Part shown: positions 1 through 11,124 of the stretch, one piece after another
Numbering within the stretch: the stretch's first letter is position 1
Layout: every line of letters starts with the position of its first letter
Source of the DNA: Erythrophleum ivorense
Taxonomy: Eukaryota > Streptophyta > Magnoliopsida > Fabales > Fabaceae
Length of the DNA: 64,000 nt
Reading direction: 5' to 3'
Assembly: GCA_026724425.1 (NCBI GenBank)
Contig: JAIUCV010000084.1
Coordinates: 2,102,001-2,166,000, forward strand
Translations under genes and position numbers: made by a program
Notes under the pieces: model-generated
Database searches by the model: none
What the model was told of the DNA's origin: nothing
Seen by the model: the letters and a program-made list of their open reading frames with translations, nothing else

Positions 1-1330
1 ATCCGTCAGTACAATAGCCGAACTCCGGGCTTGGCTATTCGTCTTCCTGAGGAAGATGAGCGTCCGTGGAAGGCGCCGCCGGGCTGGTTTACCGCGCCGC
101 CGGGCTGGTTTACGGGAAGAGTGGAGCTGATCACTCCGACTCTTCCAGATATGTCGGATGAAGAAGGAGATGCCCCTACTTCGGGCGAGCAAGCGATCAT
201 CCCTTACGTTGCCTCGGCAGCTCGCGAGGTAGCTGCCGAGGCAGTGTCGCCAGGTGGTGACAGGAAGAGGAGGAGGGTGACGCCTTCGGAGGAGGCGGTT
301 TCTACGAAGCAGCTGGCCACCGATGTCGGAGCGTTGGATGCTGCTGCGATGGAGAATGCTGCGGCAGTTGAGGAGGCGGTTGCCGAAGAAGGAAACGAAG
401 GTCTGACTCGGCGGGAGGACTATGAATACTCGTTCAAGTACGAGTATGAAGGGAGGATTCCACTGTTGGAGAGCAACCGGGCCTGCGGTCAGCTATATCA
501 CGAGATTCAGCCGACCACAGTTGCGGACCCGATCAGCATCGTTTCTCCAGACGAGAAACGTCTTTTCAAGGAGATGGCTCATCATTCCTTTCAGGTTTGC
601 CGAACAGTTTTCCTATCGATTTGGTTTGTGTGTCGGGTTTTATCCTCATTTTGTGCGTCGGGTTTTATCCTCAGGCCATTGCTTCGACGAACACTTTGCT
701 CGACTATCATCGTCGGCAGTTAAAAAAGGCCGTTACTGAAGGGGGTGACGATCTGTCATTGGAGAGGAGTCGGGCTGACGGTTTGGAGAAGAAGGTAGCT
801 GTACTTACCGAGAAGCTCTCTCAGTTAGAGAATGAGGATGCGGGCCGCGTCACCGAGCTCGCCGATGCTCATACAGTGATCGAGGCTCTCAAGGCCCAAT
901 GTGGTCGTTTGGAGAAGAAGAATGCCGATCTTGAACGGGAGCAGCGGGAAAGGAGTCTGAGGGTCCGTGACCTCAGGTCCAGGAAGATTCGGGAGACCAA
1001 GTCGGCGCTGCTGACGATGTTTCAGGATCGGCTGGACAAGATGTGGAAGTATTCGAGGACGAAGCGAGAGTGCAGCCGTACATAATGGTTCTTAATCAAG
1101 CCACGGCCTTGCTTGATTCGTATTCTTCTTTGGCAGATATCGGCATAGTTGTTCCTCCAGAGTTGGTGGAGAAGTGCCGATCCGATGTCGAGCTTTATAC
1201 GAAGCAGATCGAGGGTGAGAACGTGGTAACGAGGGATGAGCTCGATCTTGACTTCGAATCGCTTCGAGACTTGGTTGCCGCTATGGATCGTGGTACCCCA
1301 GCGCAGTTCCCTCCTAGTGTTTCTTCTTAA
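1..1330 (+). pseudogene. Antisense ORF (aORF) of Tat element A, 5' end outside window
   Basis: A plus-strand gene lies opposite to gag-pol, in the position of the antisense ORFs reported for Tat/Retand-type elements. The frame is open from base 1. Exon 1 (1-594) ends before a GT, and an 80-bp intron (595-674) with a pyrimidine-rich 3' end leads in phase 0 to exon 2. The product is acidic at the N-terminus, with KRRR near residue 80 as a possible nuclear signal. It then becomes a long coiled coil (LEKKVAVLTEKLSQLE, LEKKNADLEREQRE). A shift near 1040-1050 moves the continuation (VQPYIMVLNQATALLDSY) to another frame, which ends at 1330. A 21-bp tandem duplication at about 71-112 gives PPGWFTAPPGWFT. 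The biochemical function is unknown. Confidence 0.6.
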
Positions 1331-1469
1331 TTTTATGTTGTTTTAAGTCGTGTTCGGCCGATCGGCCTTGTAACTTAATTGTTGGAACTTTTTAATAAAT
1401 TTGGTTTCGGCAAGTTTTAGTGTTTAATGTGTCAATCTGCCGTGTGGCCGAGCTTTGATGTATCTGCAA

Positions 1470-1682
1470 ACGTTGTTTTTACGCTAAGTATCGAGAAATC
1501 GTGGCTCGTGTGGCCATGACGTTCGTGCGGAACGTGCTTTGTTGCGAGGTCGGGCTCGGCTTTTACTTCTTCTTTGAGACTTAGTTTTTTACGATAAGTG
1601 TCGACGAAGCATGACTCGCGTGGCCGAGCCATGACGTTCGTGTGGAACGTGTTGTTTTGCGAGGTCGAGCTCGGTTTTTTGT
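1470..1682. repeat. Two diverged tandem copies of a ~110-bp unit in element A
   Basis: Two imperfect copies sit side by side between the aORF and integrase. Both contain the block ATGACGTTCGTG followed by GGAACGTG and then GCGAGGTCG and GCTCGG. The copies are roughly 1475-1567 and 1588-1680; the boundaries are approximate. Minisatellite arrays in this part of the element also occur in the other two Tat-type elements of the window, with unrelated unit lengths. Confidence 0.6.
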
Positions 1683-1748
1683 TTTTTTTTTGAATTGAAA
1701 ATGGCGATCGTTTTATTGAGATATAGCTGAGCCCTCTATTTATGCAGA

Positions 1749-1793
1749 GGGTTGCCTACGTACCCGCGAGGGATCAAGCCGATCGTAGTTCGT
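1749..1793 (-). other. Conserved foldable non-coding motif downstream of pol (element A copy)
   Basis: The plus-strand sequence contains CTACG (1756-1760) and its complement CGTAG (1784-1788) enclosing CCC-GCGA-GGG (1763-1772) and the block GGATCAAGCC. In pol-sense RNA this would be an outer 5-bp stem with a 3-bp inner hairpin and a conserved internal strand. The same arrangement recurs in Tat element B (53505-53547) and in both LTRs of element C. It starts about 25 nt past the end of the integrase ORF. The fold and its function are inferred. Confidence 0.6.
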
Positions 1794-1816
1794 GGTACAT
1801 CAGTTCATTTGTTTAA

Positions 1817-3145
1817 CTAATAGTAGAATCGTTTGAGGTTCATCGAGTTCCAAGATCTAGGGATTTCGGTGCCGGACGTGGTGACGAGCTGATAAACTCC
1901 AGGTTTGACGATGTTAACGACGATGTACGGCCCCTCCCAGTTGGCGCCGAGCTTGCCTGCATTCTCTTCCCGCGTATTTTCGAACACCTTCCGTAGAACG
2001 AGGTCGCCCTCGGCGAAGTGGCGGCCGAACGTTTTTTTGTTATAGTATTTAGCCGCCAACTGTTGGTAATTTTGGATGCGGAGCAGCGCTTGGTCGCGCG
2101 AGCCTTCTGCAAAGTCAAGCGAATCTTTGATCATGTGGTTGTTGAGCTCGGGATCGTTCGGCAGATGGGATCGGCGGAGGCTAGGTACCGTTGCTTCGGC
2201 TGGTGACATTGCTTCGACGCCGTGCGATAGTGAGAAAGGAGTTTGATTTGTCGATCGGCGGGGTGTTGTACGATGCGACCATAGTACCCCATCGACTTCG
2301 TCGGCCCAAGCACCCTTCTTAGCTTCTAAACGTTTTTTCAGTCCGGCCAAGATGGTTTTGTTCGTCGCCTCGGCTTGGCCGTTCCCTTGTGGATACCGTG
2401 GTTTTGATTTACTGAGCCTTATGTTCCACTTTGCGCAGAAACATTCGACGATCGCCGAGGTGAACTGTGTGCCGTTGTCTATTACGATCTCGTAGGGTTG
2501 TCCGTGTCGGCAGATGATGTTCTTCCAGATAAATTTTTTAACGTCTTCGGCGTGGACGTTGGCGTAAGACTCGGCTTCCACCCATTTGGTGAAGTAATCG
2601 GTGACGATGAGGAGGAATCGCTTCTGACGAGATCGAGGTAGCGGTCCGACTATGTCCACTGCCCATCGCATGAACGGATACGGTGTTGTAGACGTGGTGA
2701 GCTCCTCTGTAGGCCTGTGGATGATCGGCGCATGTCTTTGGCAAGGCTCGCACTTGTTCGCAAAATTTTCGCATTCTGCTATCATGGTCGGCCAGAAGTG
2801 TACGTTCTTTTTGATCTTCATGGCGATAGATCGGCCTCCTGTGTGGTTGCCGCCTGCGCCGGAGTGTGTCTCCTCCATTATCGACCATGTTTCGGCTCCG
2901 GCTATGCAACGTAGAAGGGGACCGAACGCGCTTCTTCGGTAAAGGCTGTCGTCGAGCATGCTGTAATGGGCGCATCGGGCATTGAGGCGACGGGCTGCCC
3001 ATCGATCGGTCGGCACAGTTCCGTCGCTGATATAGAGTTTGATCTCGTCCCTCCAATCTACTGGCCGAATTATCTGTTCGGCGTCCATGGGCTCGTTAAC
3101 TTCCTCGGCATCGTCGATGCCAGGCTTGAGAGCGACGATCGCCAT
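1817..3145 (-). pseudogene. Integrase of Tat element A
   Basis: A 442-residue reading frame holds a complete Ty3-type integrase. It has an HHCC zinc-binding region (HSGAGGNH, then KCEPCQRHAP), a core with catalytic Asp in VDIVGPL, Asp in VIDNGTQF and Glu in GNGQAEATNK, and a C-terminal region ending LKRFYY. Its function would be insertion of element cDNA into nuclear DNA. It is out of frame with the preceding RNase H: the ancestral junction (SDPDLRRVIPVES) is recovered only by changing frame near 3220. It is therefore called a pseudogene although the catalytic residues remain. The related element B encodes a similar integrase with stops. Confidence 0.85.
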
Positions 3146-3210
3146 GGTTGAGTCGTTGAGATCGATCTCAATGCTGGGTCGGTTGATACTTTCAACGGGT
3201 ATTACTCGTC

Positions 3211-3951
3211 TTAAGTCGGGTCGGACGTGGAGGCGAGGGCAGCAAGCGCGTCTGCGGACGAATTATCACTGCGAGGAATTTTGGTAAGGGCGAACGTTTC
3301 AAACTCGTTGGCGAGCTGCCGGACCAAAGTTAGGTAAGCGTCCATGCGGTCGTTCTTGGCGGTGTATTCTCCGCTGTACTGATTGGCGACGAGCTGTGAA
3401 TCACAATATGCCTGGATATTTTTCGCGCCCATTTCCTTTGCCAGACGTAGGCCGGCGAGCAGCGCTTCGTATTCGGCCTCGTTGTTGGATGCCGAGAAAG
3501 CAAGGCGGAATGATTGCTCGAGAATTTCGCCTGTCGGAGATTCCAAGCGGATGCCGATTCCGGAACCGTTGCGAGAGGACGAGCCATCCGCGTGTAAGCT
3601 CCAACTCTTCGGTGTACTGGGGTCGGCGGAGAGCATTTCTGGTGGGAGCTCGATGAGAAAATCGGCGAGGACCTGGGATTTGGCGCACGTTCGGTTCCGA
3701 TACTCGATGACGTACTCGCTTAGTTCGACCGCCAAGTTCGCTATTCTGCCGGATTGCGTTGGGCTGTGCAAGATCGTTCGGAGGGGTAGATTTGTCAGGA
3801 TGATCACTGAGTGGGACTGGAAATACGGCCGAAGCTTACGGGCCGATGTGACGACGGAGAGGACGAGCTTCTCCAGTGTTGGGTATCGCGTTTCGGTGTC
3901 ATCGAGGGTTTTGCTGATATAGAAGATCGGCTTTTGTTCGCCTCGATCTTC
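3211..3951 (-). pseudogene. RNase H region (connection plus archaeal-type RNase H) of element A
   Basis: This region continues the reverse transcriptase frame after a TGA at 3952-3954. The first part (EDRGEQKPIFYISKTLDD ... YFQSHSVI) is the degenerate native RNase H/connection. The second part is the archaeal-type RNase H typical of the Tat lineage, with acidic residues in LHADGSSS, NNEAEYEAL, YCDSQLVA and NSSADALA. It would degrade the RNA strand of the RNA:DNA hybrid. The TGA lies where element B reads VLIREDR, so a CGA-to-TGA change is the simplest explanation. The frame ends at 3211 through a shift before integrase. Confidence 0.8.
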
Positions 3952-5271
3952 TCAGACGAGTACGCTGCTGACTGCCGATCTTGACATCGATATGTAGAGA
4001 TAGAGTGTTTCGCCCGGTTCGGGTTTGGAGAGGACCAGAGGGGTCGAGAGATAGTGTTTCAACTCCTGGAAAGCGTCTTCGCACTGGGCGTCCCACTCGA
4101 AACGCTTGTTTCCTCTCAGTAATTGGTAGAAGGGTAGGCACTTGTCCGTCGATCTGGAGATAAAGCGATTGAGAGCCGCGATTCGGCCGGTCAAACGTTG
4201 GACTTCGCGCGTGTTCTTCGGTGATGGCAGGTCGAGGACCGCTTTTATTTTTTGGGGGTTGGCCTCGATGCCTCGCTTGGTGACGATGTAGCCTAGGAAT
4301 TCACCCGATGTGACTGCGAAGGTGCATTTGGTGTGGTTGAGTTTCATGCCGTGCTCGTTCAGACTGCGGAAACATGTTCGGAGATGTTCGATATGCTCTT
4401 CGGCGTGTCGCGACTTGACAAGCATGTCGTCGATGTAAACTTCCATCGTTTTTCCCAGTTGATCGGCGAACATCTTGTTTACGAGGCGTTGGTAGGTCGC
4501 TCCGGCATTTTTTAAACCGAACGGCATTACTCTGTAGCAATAGGTTCCTCGGTCGGTTATGAACGCCGTTTTCTCGCGATCGTCCGGTTGCATTTGAATT
4601 TGATTGTATCCCGAGAAAGCGTCCATGAATGATAGCAGTTCGTTGCCGGCAGTCGCTTCGACGAGCCGATCTATATGCGGCAGGGGGTAGCTATCTTTCG
4701 GATATGCTTTGTTGAGATCGGTGAAATCGACGCAGACGCGCCACTTGCTGCTCTTCTTCTTGACCACGACTGGGTTCGCCAACCATTCGGGATAGTGTAC
4801 TTCCACTATTGATCCTGCCTTCGATAGCCGTTCGACCTCCTCGTTGACGGCTTTTGCTCTGTCTTGGCCCAATTTTCTTCTTTTTTGTTTGATCGGTTTG
4901 TACGTTGGGTCGACGTTTAGCTCTTGGTTAGTTATGTCGGGATTGATGCTGACCATGTCCTCGGTGCTCCAGGCGAAGGTCGAAGCGTTTCGATGCAAGA
5001 AGGTCAACAGTTCGCCGCGTAGATTAGTGCCGATCTCCGTTCCGATACCGACGCAGCGGGTCGAGTCGCTTGGATCGATGTTTTCCTGGACGACGAGCTC
5101 GCGCGGTGGCTCGCTTTGCGATGGTAGTTCGGTGCAGATGGTTGCGGCTGATTGGGTGATGACATAGGCGTGGGACGAGTGTCGCAGCTTGTGTTCGGCA
5201 ACGAAACAGATTCGGGACATCTCTTGGCTCCCTCGCACTGTGACCGGTCCGTCCGGAGTTGGGAACTTCAT
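3952..5271 (-). pseudogene. Reverse transcriptase of Tat element A
   Basis: The 439-residue frame carries the Ty3-type reverse transcriptase: a substrate region (WRVCVDFTDLNKA), FMDAFSGYNQI with the first catalytic Asp, VMPFGLKNAGATYQ, and the active-site box YIDDMLVKS. These are followed by FLGYIVTKRGIEANP and LTGRIAALNRFISRSTDK. All three catalytic Asp residues are present. It lies in the same frame as the upstream protease, from which it is separated by adjacent TAA and TGA codons at 5272-5277, and as the downstream RNase H. Confidence 0.88.
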
Positions 5272-5274
5272 TCA

Positions 5275-5580
5275 TTAGTGGTATGTGGACGGGGTCGCCT
5301 TCATCGCGTGCAGCCAAGGCGTTCCCATGATTGCGTTGTAGATGACCGGTTTGTCGACGACCACGAATTTGACGATCTTGGTTACTCGGCCTACACGGAC
5401 AGGCTGTTTGATCGTCCCGACCGTCATTTTCGTCTCTCCTGAGAAGCCGGTCAGAGGTTTTTTGTTCGGCTTTACCCTGTAGCCTTGCAACTCCATCTTG
5501 CGCAGTGTTTCCTCAAAAATTAAGTCGACGGTGCTCCCGGTGTCGATTAATATTCGGCTCACGTCGCAGTCGCCGATCAT
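5275..5580 (-). pseudogene. Aspartic protease region of Tat element A
   Basis: The retropepsin-like signature ILIDTGSTVDLIF is visible, followed by KPLTGFSGETKM and NAIMGTPWLHAMKA, the arrangement seen in plant gypsy proteases. It would cut Gag-Pol into mature proteins. Upstream of 5580 the same frame continues to a TGA just after MGGLPT (about 5748-5751), the conserved gag/protease junction. The gag ORF ends in another frame, so a shift separates gag from protease here. It terminates at tandem stops directly before the reverse transcriptase frame. Confidence 0.75.
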
Positions 5581-5771
5581 GAGTTCGATTACCAGTGGGT
5601 CGTTGTGAGGCGTATGTAGGCCTTGCGTGTCTGACTCTCGGAAGATGATGCTGCTAGCTTCGTCCTGTTCGCTTCCGATGTTTTGTGTCCACTGTTGTGC
5701 TGTTACGGTTTTGCGGCCGTATTCTTTGATCGATCGGACTGAGTCATTTCAGGTCGGCAGGCCCCCCATGA

Positions 5772-7460
5772 TCATGTTAATTCTTCTTCGTGGGGGCGGT
5801 GGTGGCGTAGAGCGGGAGTAGCTCTCTTCGTGGTTTCTTTTTTGTGGTTCCGGCCCTCGAGGATGATTTCTCGGTTTTCATTTTCGACGGGTTGTCTCTC
5901 TCGGCGATCTTCGGCGTTGTGATAGCCAATCTCCCGGGTCTGCTGGGAGGAGGAACGGCTCGGCTCTCCTATCTCGCCTCTGGTGAACTTGCCGAGCAGA
6001 TATTCCTGGAGGTGTCTACACTGGGCCGTTGCGTGACCTGGTTTTTTATGAAATTCGCAGAAGGGTTGGTTCGGCCTGGGATCGTCCTTCCGGACGTACT
6101 TGTTCCATGGTTGGCTTGATTTGCTTGGGCGGTCGCTTCCGCTCGGTCGATCGTTCCCGCTCGATCGATCGTTCCCGCTCGATCGATCGTTTCCGACATA
6201 GCAGTTTGTCGGTCTCTTCTCATTGTGTTGGTAGCTTTTGTCGTAGTGCTGCCGAGGTTCGTAGTAATCCTCCCTTGTTTTTTTTTTGGTAGGCGGCGCC
6301 TTAGTCGGAGTGTGGATTTTGTCCAAAACGATTCTTTCCTCCTCCATTTCGATGAAAATGTTCGCTCGGCACAGAGCATCCTCTAGGGTACGCAGTTCGT
6401 TTAATTTGAGGTCGTAGCGGAAAGCCGACTCGTACCAGAGTCCTTTTATCAACGCCGGTAGCGTTTCCACGGTGGTCGCTGTGAGCCGTGAGTCGACGTT
6501 TTTGAACCTGTCGATGAACGATCGTAGTGATTCTTTCGGCCCTTGGGTTAGTGCCCATAGGTCGGCGCACGATGTTCCTTGCCGGATATACATCGAATAC
6601 TGTTTGAGGAAGGCGGTGGTCAACTGATGATAGCTATCGATCGAGTTGGCTCGCAGTCTGGAGAACCAGGTCAGGGCCGATCCGGAGAGGTTCTCGACGA
6701 AAAGTTGACAGAAACCGGCGTCTCGCTCTTCATCGGAGAAACGGGTTCGTCCCATTGCGATGCAAAATACGGTCAGGTATTGCCGCGGGTCTGTCTTGCC
6801 TTCGTATGCCGAGATCTTTAGTTTTCCCGGGTGGTGTACTACCGCTCAGGCAATTCGTTCGGTAAATGGTATGTTATGTGCCTCGCGTAGGACTCGATCT
6901 ATTTCGGGGGCCGAGCTAGTGGCCTGGTGGATTTGGGAACTCATGTGGTATAGTTGGTCTTTCATTCTTTCTATTTCGGCGTCGTGCCCGCCTTGTGCGG
7001 CGTGGTGCTGTGGATACGAGATCGGACGTGGATCGTTCGTCCTTATGAGATTGGTTGGCGGGGTCGGATTATCGTAGGCGAGTGTTCTTTGGGTCGGCAA
7101 TGGACGAGGAGTGTGCTGGGACTCTGGTGAGGCCTGTGACGCTTGGAGCTCGGTAATTCGGTTTTGGCTGGCTAGTTGGGCGGCGAATAGACTGTTGAAA
7201 CGATGGTCGGTTCCTTTGGCGAAATCGTCGAACCTTGTGAGTAAGGCGTGGAGAAGAGTCGCGGTTTCTGGGTTTTCGGACGACAGTTCTGGTTGGTTTC
7301 CCGAACGTGTTGGTGGTGTCGGAGGGCGTTGTTCAAGCTCTCCGCGTGCAGCGCCCGTTTGGTTGATCGGTCCAATGAAAGGGAGTGCCGAGGTTGGTGC
7401 CGAGTCGACGGTCATGCTTTGAGTTGGTGGGTGGAGAGCTGCGTTGGGTTCCGTTGACAT
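5772..7460 (-). pseudogene. Gag of Tat element A, broken by one stop
   Basis: Two same-frame pieces (7460-6846 and 6755-5772) are separated by a TGA following FTERIA. The N-terminal piece begins MSTEPNAAL and is Pro/Thr rich. The second piece holds the retrotransposon gag domain (FVENLSGSALTWFSRLRANSI, LTTAFLKQYSM, SLRSFIDRFK) and a zinc-knuckle-like CEFHKKPGHATAQCRHLQ. An SGNDRSSGNDRPSG run reflects a short local repeat at about 6140-6190. Gag would form the virus-like particle. The start ATG (7458-7460) lies about 90 bp inside the primer binding site, as expected. Confidence 0.8.
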
Positions 7461-7546
7461 CCCGCTTTTAGTTTGAGATCGGCGAGCTTGTAAAGAATGA
7501 CCTGTTCAGCGAATGGCCGATCTATCTTTGTGTAGAGAAAGTCTTT

Positions 7547-7564
7547 GCCCCACGATGGGCGCCA
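7547..7564 (-). other. Primer binding site of element A, tRNA-Lys-like
   Basis: Read on the plus strand these 18 bases, ending GGGCGCCA, resemble the 3' end of a plant tRNA-Lys(CTT) with one mismatch (recalled tRNA sequence). The site lies 2 bp inside the LTR, which is the correct place to prime minus-strand DNA synthesis. Confidence 0.6.
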
Positions 7565-7566
7565 AT

Positions 7567-8013
7567 TGTTGGTATAGGGGTGATAAGACTTGTTCTAGGT
7601 AAAGGATGGGGCTAAGACTTTCGTATTAAAAGGTAAGATGATCGACAAATTACACAAATGAGCTCGGCTTAGGACGATCTCGAGTGACTAAACGGAGTGT
7701 TCGGCAGAATGGCGAAATAATGTACAAGGAGCTTGGTGATCGGTTGATTGACGAACTCGACGTGGATCGTGAGTTCGGCGGTCAATCGATTGACTAATTT
7801 TCGTCTTGCGACAGGGAGGTCGGCAGGGTATTTTAGTAAGTATTGTTCTCTTTGATTTTCCAACTAACTTTCCGAGGAAGAGTTAATGCGCTATTTATAA
7901 CAAAAGATAATTTCGCTCGGCAGGCCTGAAAAAGGCTGACGGGCTTCGACTGTGATGGGCCTTCGTCGACATGGGCCGGCCCAGTTGGAGGGGTGCTAAG
8001 CCCACCTCCAACA
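7567..8013 (-). repeat. 5' LTR of Tat element A
   Basis: The LTR is bounded by TGTTGG at 7567 and CCAACA at 8013, a perfect 6-bp inverted terminus, and is 447 bp long. A minus-strand TATA-like box (TTATAAATAG) lies at 7891-7900 and is the likely element promoter. The partner LTR is outside the window. Confidence 0.85.
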
Positions 8014-9887
8014 GTAACCCATAATCAGATGTATCATCATCTAGTTTTGCATATATCTTTTGTAGAGAAATTTACATGTTTTTATTGAATAACATATCGT
8101 TCTTTGATTTCCACAAGATAGAAAAGGAGAATTTTGGTCATTCTTATGTGCTCGCATAGTTGCTTTCTAATGAAGATGAGGCAGTACTACTGCAGACTGC
8201 AGTAGGCCAATGTTTGTACAAGGTCAATGGAAGTGTGTTGCTACCCTGTTCGCAAGAGGTTGGCGATTCACGTCACCGTTTTGACGAAAGCGCCACAATA
8301 TGTTCGCTTTGTTAGTTGTTTGCATTACGATTTACGAGCGGCATGTATAGAACGTCACATAAATGATCATAACATGATAACGTTTCTTTATATCCGAAGA
8401 GATTATCATGAGAAATAGAGATTGTGTAACTCATAATTTGCATTGACATGCTCTCACGATGTACATGATCAGGTTCATCATAATCATCTCAAAATTGAAC
8501 TTATTAATGTTAACTATGTAATCAAACACTAATAATAATTAAAAAAAAAAAAAAAAAAAGAAGAGCCGCCTATTTATAAATCCTTCCAAAGATTCCACAC
8601 TACTTTATGCATGGACCAGGAGCATGTACATGAGAATTGTGGTTGCAGATAAAACCATGAACATTTATTTATACAACATTTGACATTGGAATTTATATTG
8701 CAAAAGAACAACAACAACAAAAAATAGTTATCATTGACGGTGATGTACTGATGTGCATAGTGATCCAACCATATTTTCAAAAAGTTGTTCCTCGGTTGTA
8801 ACATACAAACCAGTCTAATTATACGTTACTGGTCTTGTGATTTATGGAGTCATATACGAAATATATAGAATATATTTAAATTATTAGTCTTAAGCAAATA
8901 TATGAATCATCTTATTCTCTAATTTGGTGGAATGCAAGAAGAATGACCGAAAGGTAGTAACTCACATTTTTCATTTGTCTTCGAATTGTAACATAATTCA
9001 GTAAACTCATTTCGACATTTTAAATCGTTCCAACTCCCAACCCACCAAAATACTTTAGTTATTATGATATTATCTTCCACTACACTTTCTATTTCTTTAT
9101 CACATTAACATATACTTTGTTAAAGTCAATTCAAATGTTTCATCTTAATGTCGTCCGGCTTATACGACAGTGGATCGTGTTTTCTTGAAAAGCATGCACA
9201 AATAATAGAGCTATGGATGGAGTAATATGTTTTGAAAGTCAAAATAGTTATGATTTGCTCTGTTTTTTTTTTATAAATATCAATTTTTTTTTTTAGGGTC
9301 AAAATCAAATTTTATTATTTGTTTTTCTTTTGAAAGAATTGGATATCCAGATTTAGATTTTTTTATAAAATATGTGGGTATTTGCGGATATCTAATATGT
9401 TCCATTCAATACAAATAAAAATGAAAAAAACATACCCTTATATTTTATGAAAAACACATAACTTTTTATTTATCTTATACAGAATTTCGAATATCAAATC
9501 TAATAGTAGATAATTACTTGTCTAGCCATGCACACACAATTAATATCACTGTGCGAAACAAAATAAAAAACCAGAACATAAATTTCTGGCCGAAAATTAA
9601 AATACCTATGCAAATGTGTGTGGGATAAGAAAAGAAAAAAAGATTGTAACATTAATTAGACTCGCGTAAGAAGTCAAAAAAGTCCCTGTCTTGCTTCACA
9701 ATCTTCTTAAGTTCTCCTATTCAGTATTAACAACCATGTAGAGTGGTCCTTGTTGGTTTTTTTAAAAATCGATATCATCAACTTTCACGGATATCATAAA
9801 TAACGTTCAACCAATTTTAATTTATGTGGCATTTCTTTATTTGTTTAGATCCTTTTCATTATTTATTTACATAATCATTCCCAAAGG

Positions 9888-10035
9888 AAGCCCATTTAGC
9901 CCAATGGTTGGGTTAAGGGTTCATTAATGCTTCTACACTAGGAGATCTGTGGTTCACGAAATTGTTCGTTGCAGAATTAAACTTGACGAAGACTATACGA
10001 GCCCACTCCACTAATATATATCTCTTATACCACAT
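9888..10035 (+). mobile_element. Possible tRNA-derived SINE
   Basis: An A-box match TAGCCCAATGG (9897-9907) is followed about 54 bp later by a degenerate B-box GGTTCACGAAA (9951-9961). This is the layout of a tRNA-derived SINE head as seen in Brassicaceae SB families. No clear poly(A) tail or duplication bounds it, so the ends are approximate. Confidence 0.4.
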
Positions 10036-10040
10036 ATAAA

Positions 10041-10092
10041 TAGGTGTTTTAAATTCTTAATTTTGACGTCAAAAAAAAAATAGGTGTTTTAA
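10041..10092 (+). mobile_element. 28-bp retroposed fragment with 12-bp target-site duplication
   Basis: TAGGTGTTTTAA occurs at 10041-10052 and again at 10081-10092. Between the copies are 28 bp ending TTTTGACGTC plus ten A residues. An insert ending in poly(A) between 12-15 bp direct repeats is the signature of target-primed reverse transcription of an extremely 5'-truncated SINE or LINE transcript. Confidence 0.6.
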
Positions 10093-10258
10093 GGAGCCTT
10101 TGGGAGATCTATCCCATAACAACACAAACAAGAAGTTGGTTATACGTGCATGTACACAAATCAATCTTTTACAAAAAAAACTTGTTAAAGCGTTAGTTTG
10201 GCATTCCATCTAAGTAACTTTTAAGCGTACTTATTTATCTGTGAATATTCTAGTGTTA

Positions 10259-10622
10259 GGGAAAACGGCCAATTCATACCTCAACTAAAATTAGAGGTTT
10301 CATTTCGTACCTCAACTAAAAAAGTGTATCAATACATACCCCAACTACAATAAATCATCCGTTTCATATCCAAACTAATCATCTCGTGACTAAAATGTGC
10401 ATTGACTAACGGAGTTTTGGTCAACGATGATTTTCCGTTAACGGAGTTGAGTCAGCAAGACACGTCATTTGCCCCGTTGGAACGGGATACAAAACGACGA
10501 TGTTTTGACGAAATCAAAAATCAAATTGTTAAGCCCGGTTTAGAGCAGATTTCGGTTTAATTTCGGTTGGATTTCGGTTTGGTTAAATTGAATTGACGAA
10601 TCGTCGTCGTTTTGGAAGCAGT
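10259..10622 (+). repeat. Left terminal inverted repeat of the MULE
   Basis: It pairs with 14140-14482. The inner boundary is marked by TCGTCGTCGTTTTGGAAGCA, whose complement appears at about 14142-14165. The left copy has an extra ~20-bp TTCGGTTT-type duplication that makes it longer than the right copy. Confidence 0.85.
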
Positions 10623-11124
10623 TCAAAAATAAAAAGCGAATCTGGTTTTTAACGGTTTAATGTCGATTTCGGGTTTAAATCAACGAAATAAATTTGTTTT
10701 AATTCAAACCAACCCATGACAAAATGACGTCGTTTCATTCTGGGAAAGTAAACTCTTTTTCGAGTTTGTCTCGAGTGTTGTCGCGAGTGAGAGAGAAAGA
10801 AAGGGGTTTGGAGAAATCGAATTGGGGAAAACTCAGTTGGGGAATTCACGAATTATGTTCTTGAGAGGAATCAAAGGACACGAATTGAAGAGTGCTGCAT
10901 CCGATTCCTGTAGAGCGAATCAATTTCTACAAAATGAGGTAAGCGAAAGTTAGGGTTTTAAGAAATTTTTGTTTTCATTGTGAATGTGATTTATAATTGT
11001 TTAATCGTTTGTAATATAAAATTTTAGTGTAATCTATAGTTTATTAACGCTTTAAATTGTTTATTGTTAGCAGTGATGATGTTTCGTTCATCATATATTA
11101 CGGTGGAAATTTCAGACTTTCGAA

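Larger units (their letters stand above)
1..8013 (-). mobile_element. Ty3/gypsy LTR retrotransposon, Tat lineage (element A), left end outside window
   Basis: Read on the minus strand the order is LTR (8013-7567), primer binding site, gag, protease, reverse transcriptase, RNase H, integrase, followed by an antisense gene on the plus strand. Placement in the Tat lineage is inferred from three things: an archaeal-type RNase H (LHADGSSS, NNEAEYEALLAG, YCDSQLVA) after the reverse transcriptase, a plus-strand ORF beyond integrase, and tandem repeats in the non-coding space. The other LTR lies left of the window, so the duplication GTAAC expected at 8014-8018 cannot be checked. Frameshifts between gag and protease and between RNase H and integrase, plus several stops, show it is no longer autonomous. 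Confidence 0.9.
8014..10248. other. AT-rich intergenic region
   Basis: No gene is recognised. There is a 19-bp A run near 8541, a somewhat CG-richer block at about 8165-8350 with a 63-codon frame that resembles nothing known to me, and a SINE-like sequence and a tiny retroposed insert (listed separately) near the right end. The rest is AT-rich low-complexity sequence. Confidence 0.5.

Noticed and set aside
3383..3922. 179-codon plus-strand ORF opposite RNase H of element A
   Set aside because: It is the shadow of the real minus-strand pol frame; the composition is a mirror of the coding strand.
8227..8418. 63-codon ORF in the intergenic region
   Set aside because: No similarity recognised and no supporting gene structure.
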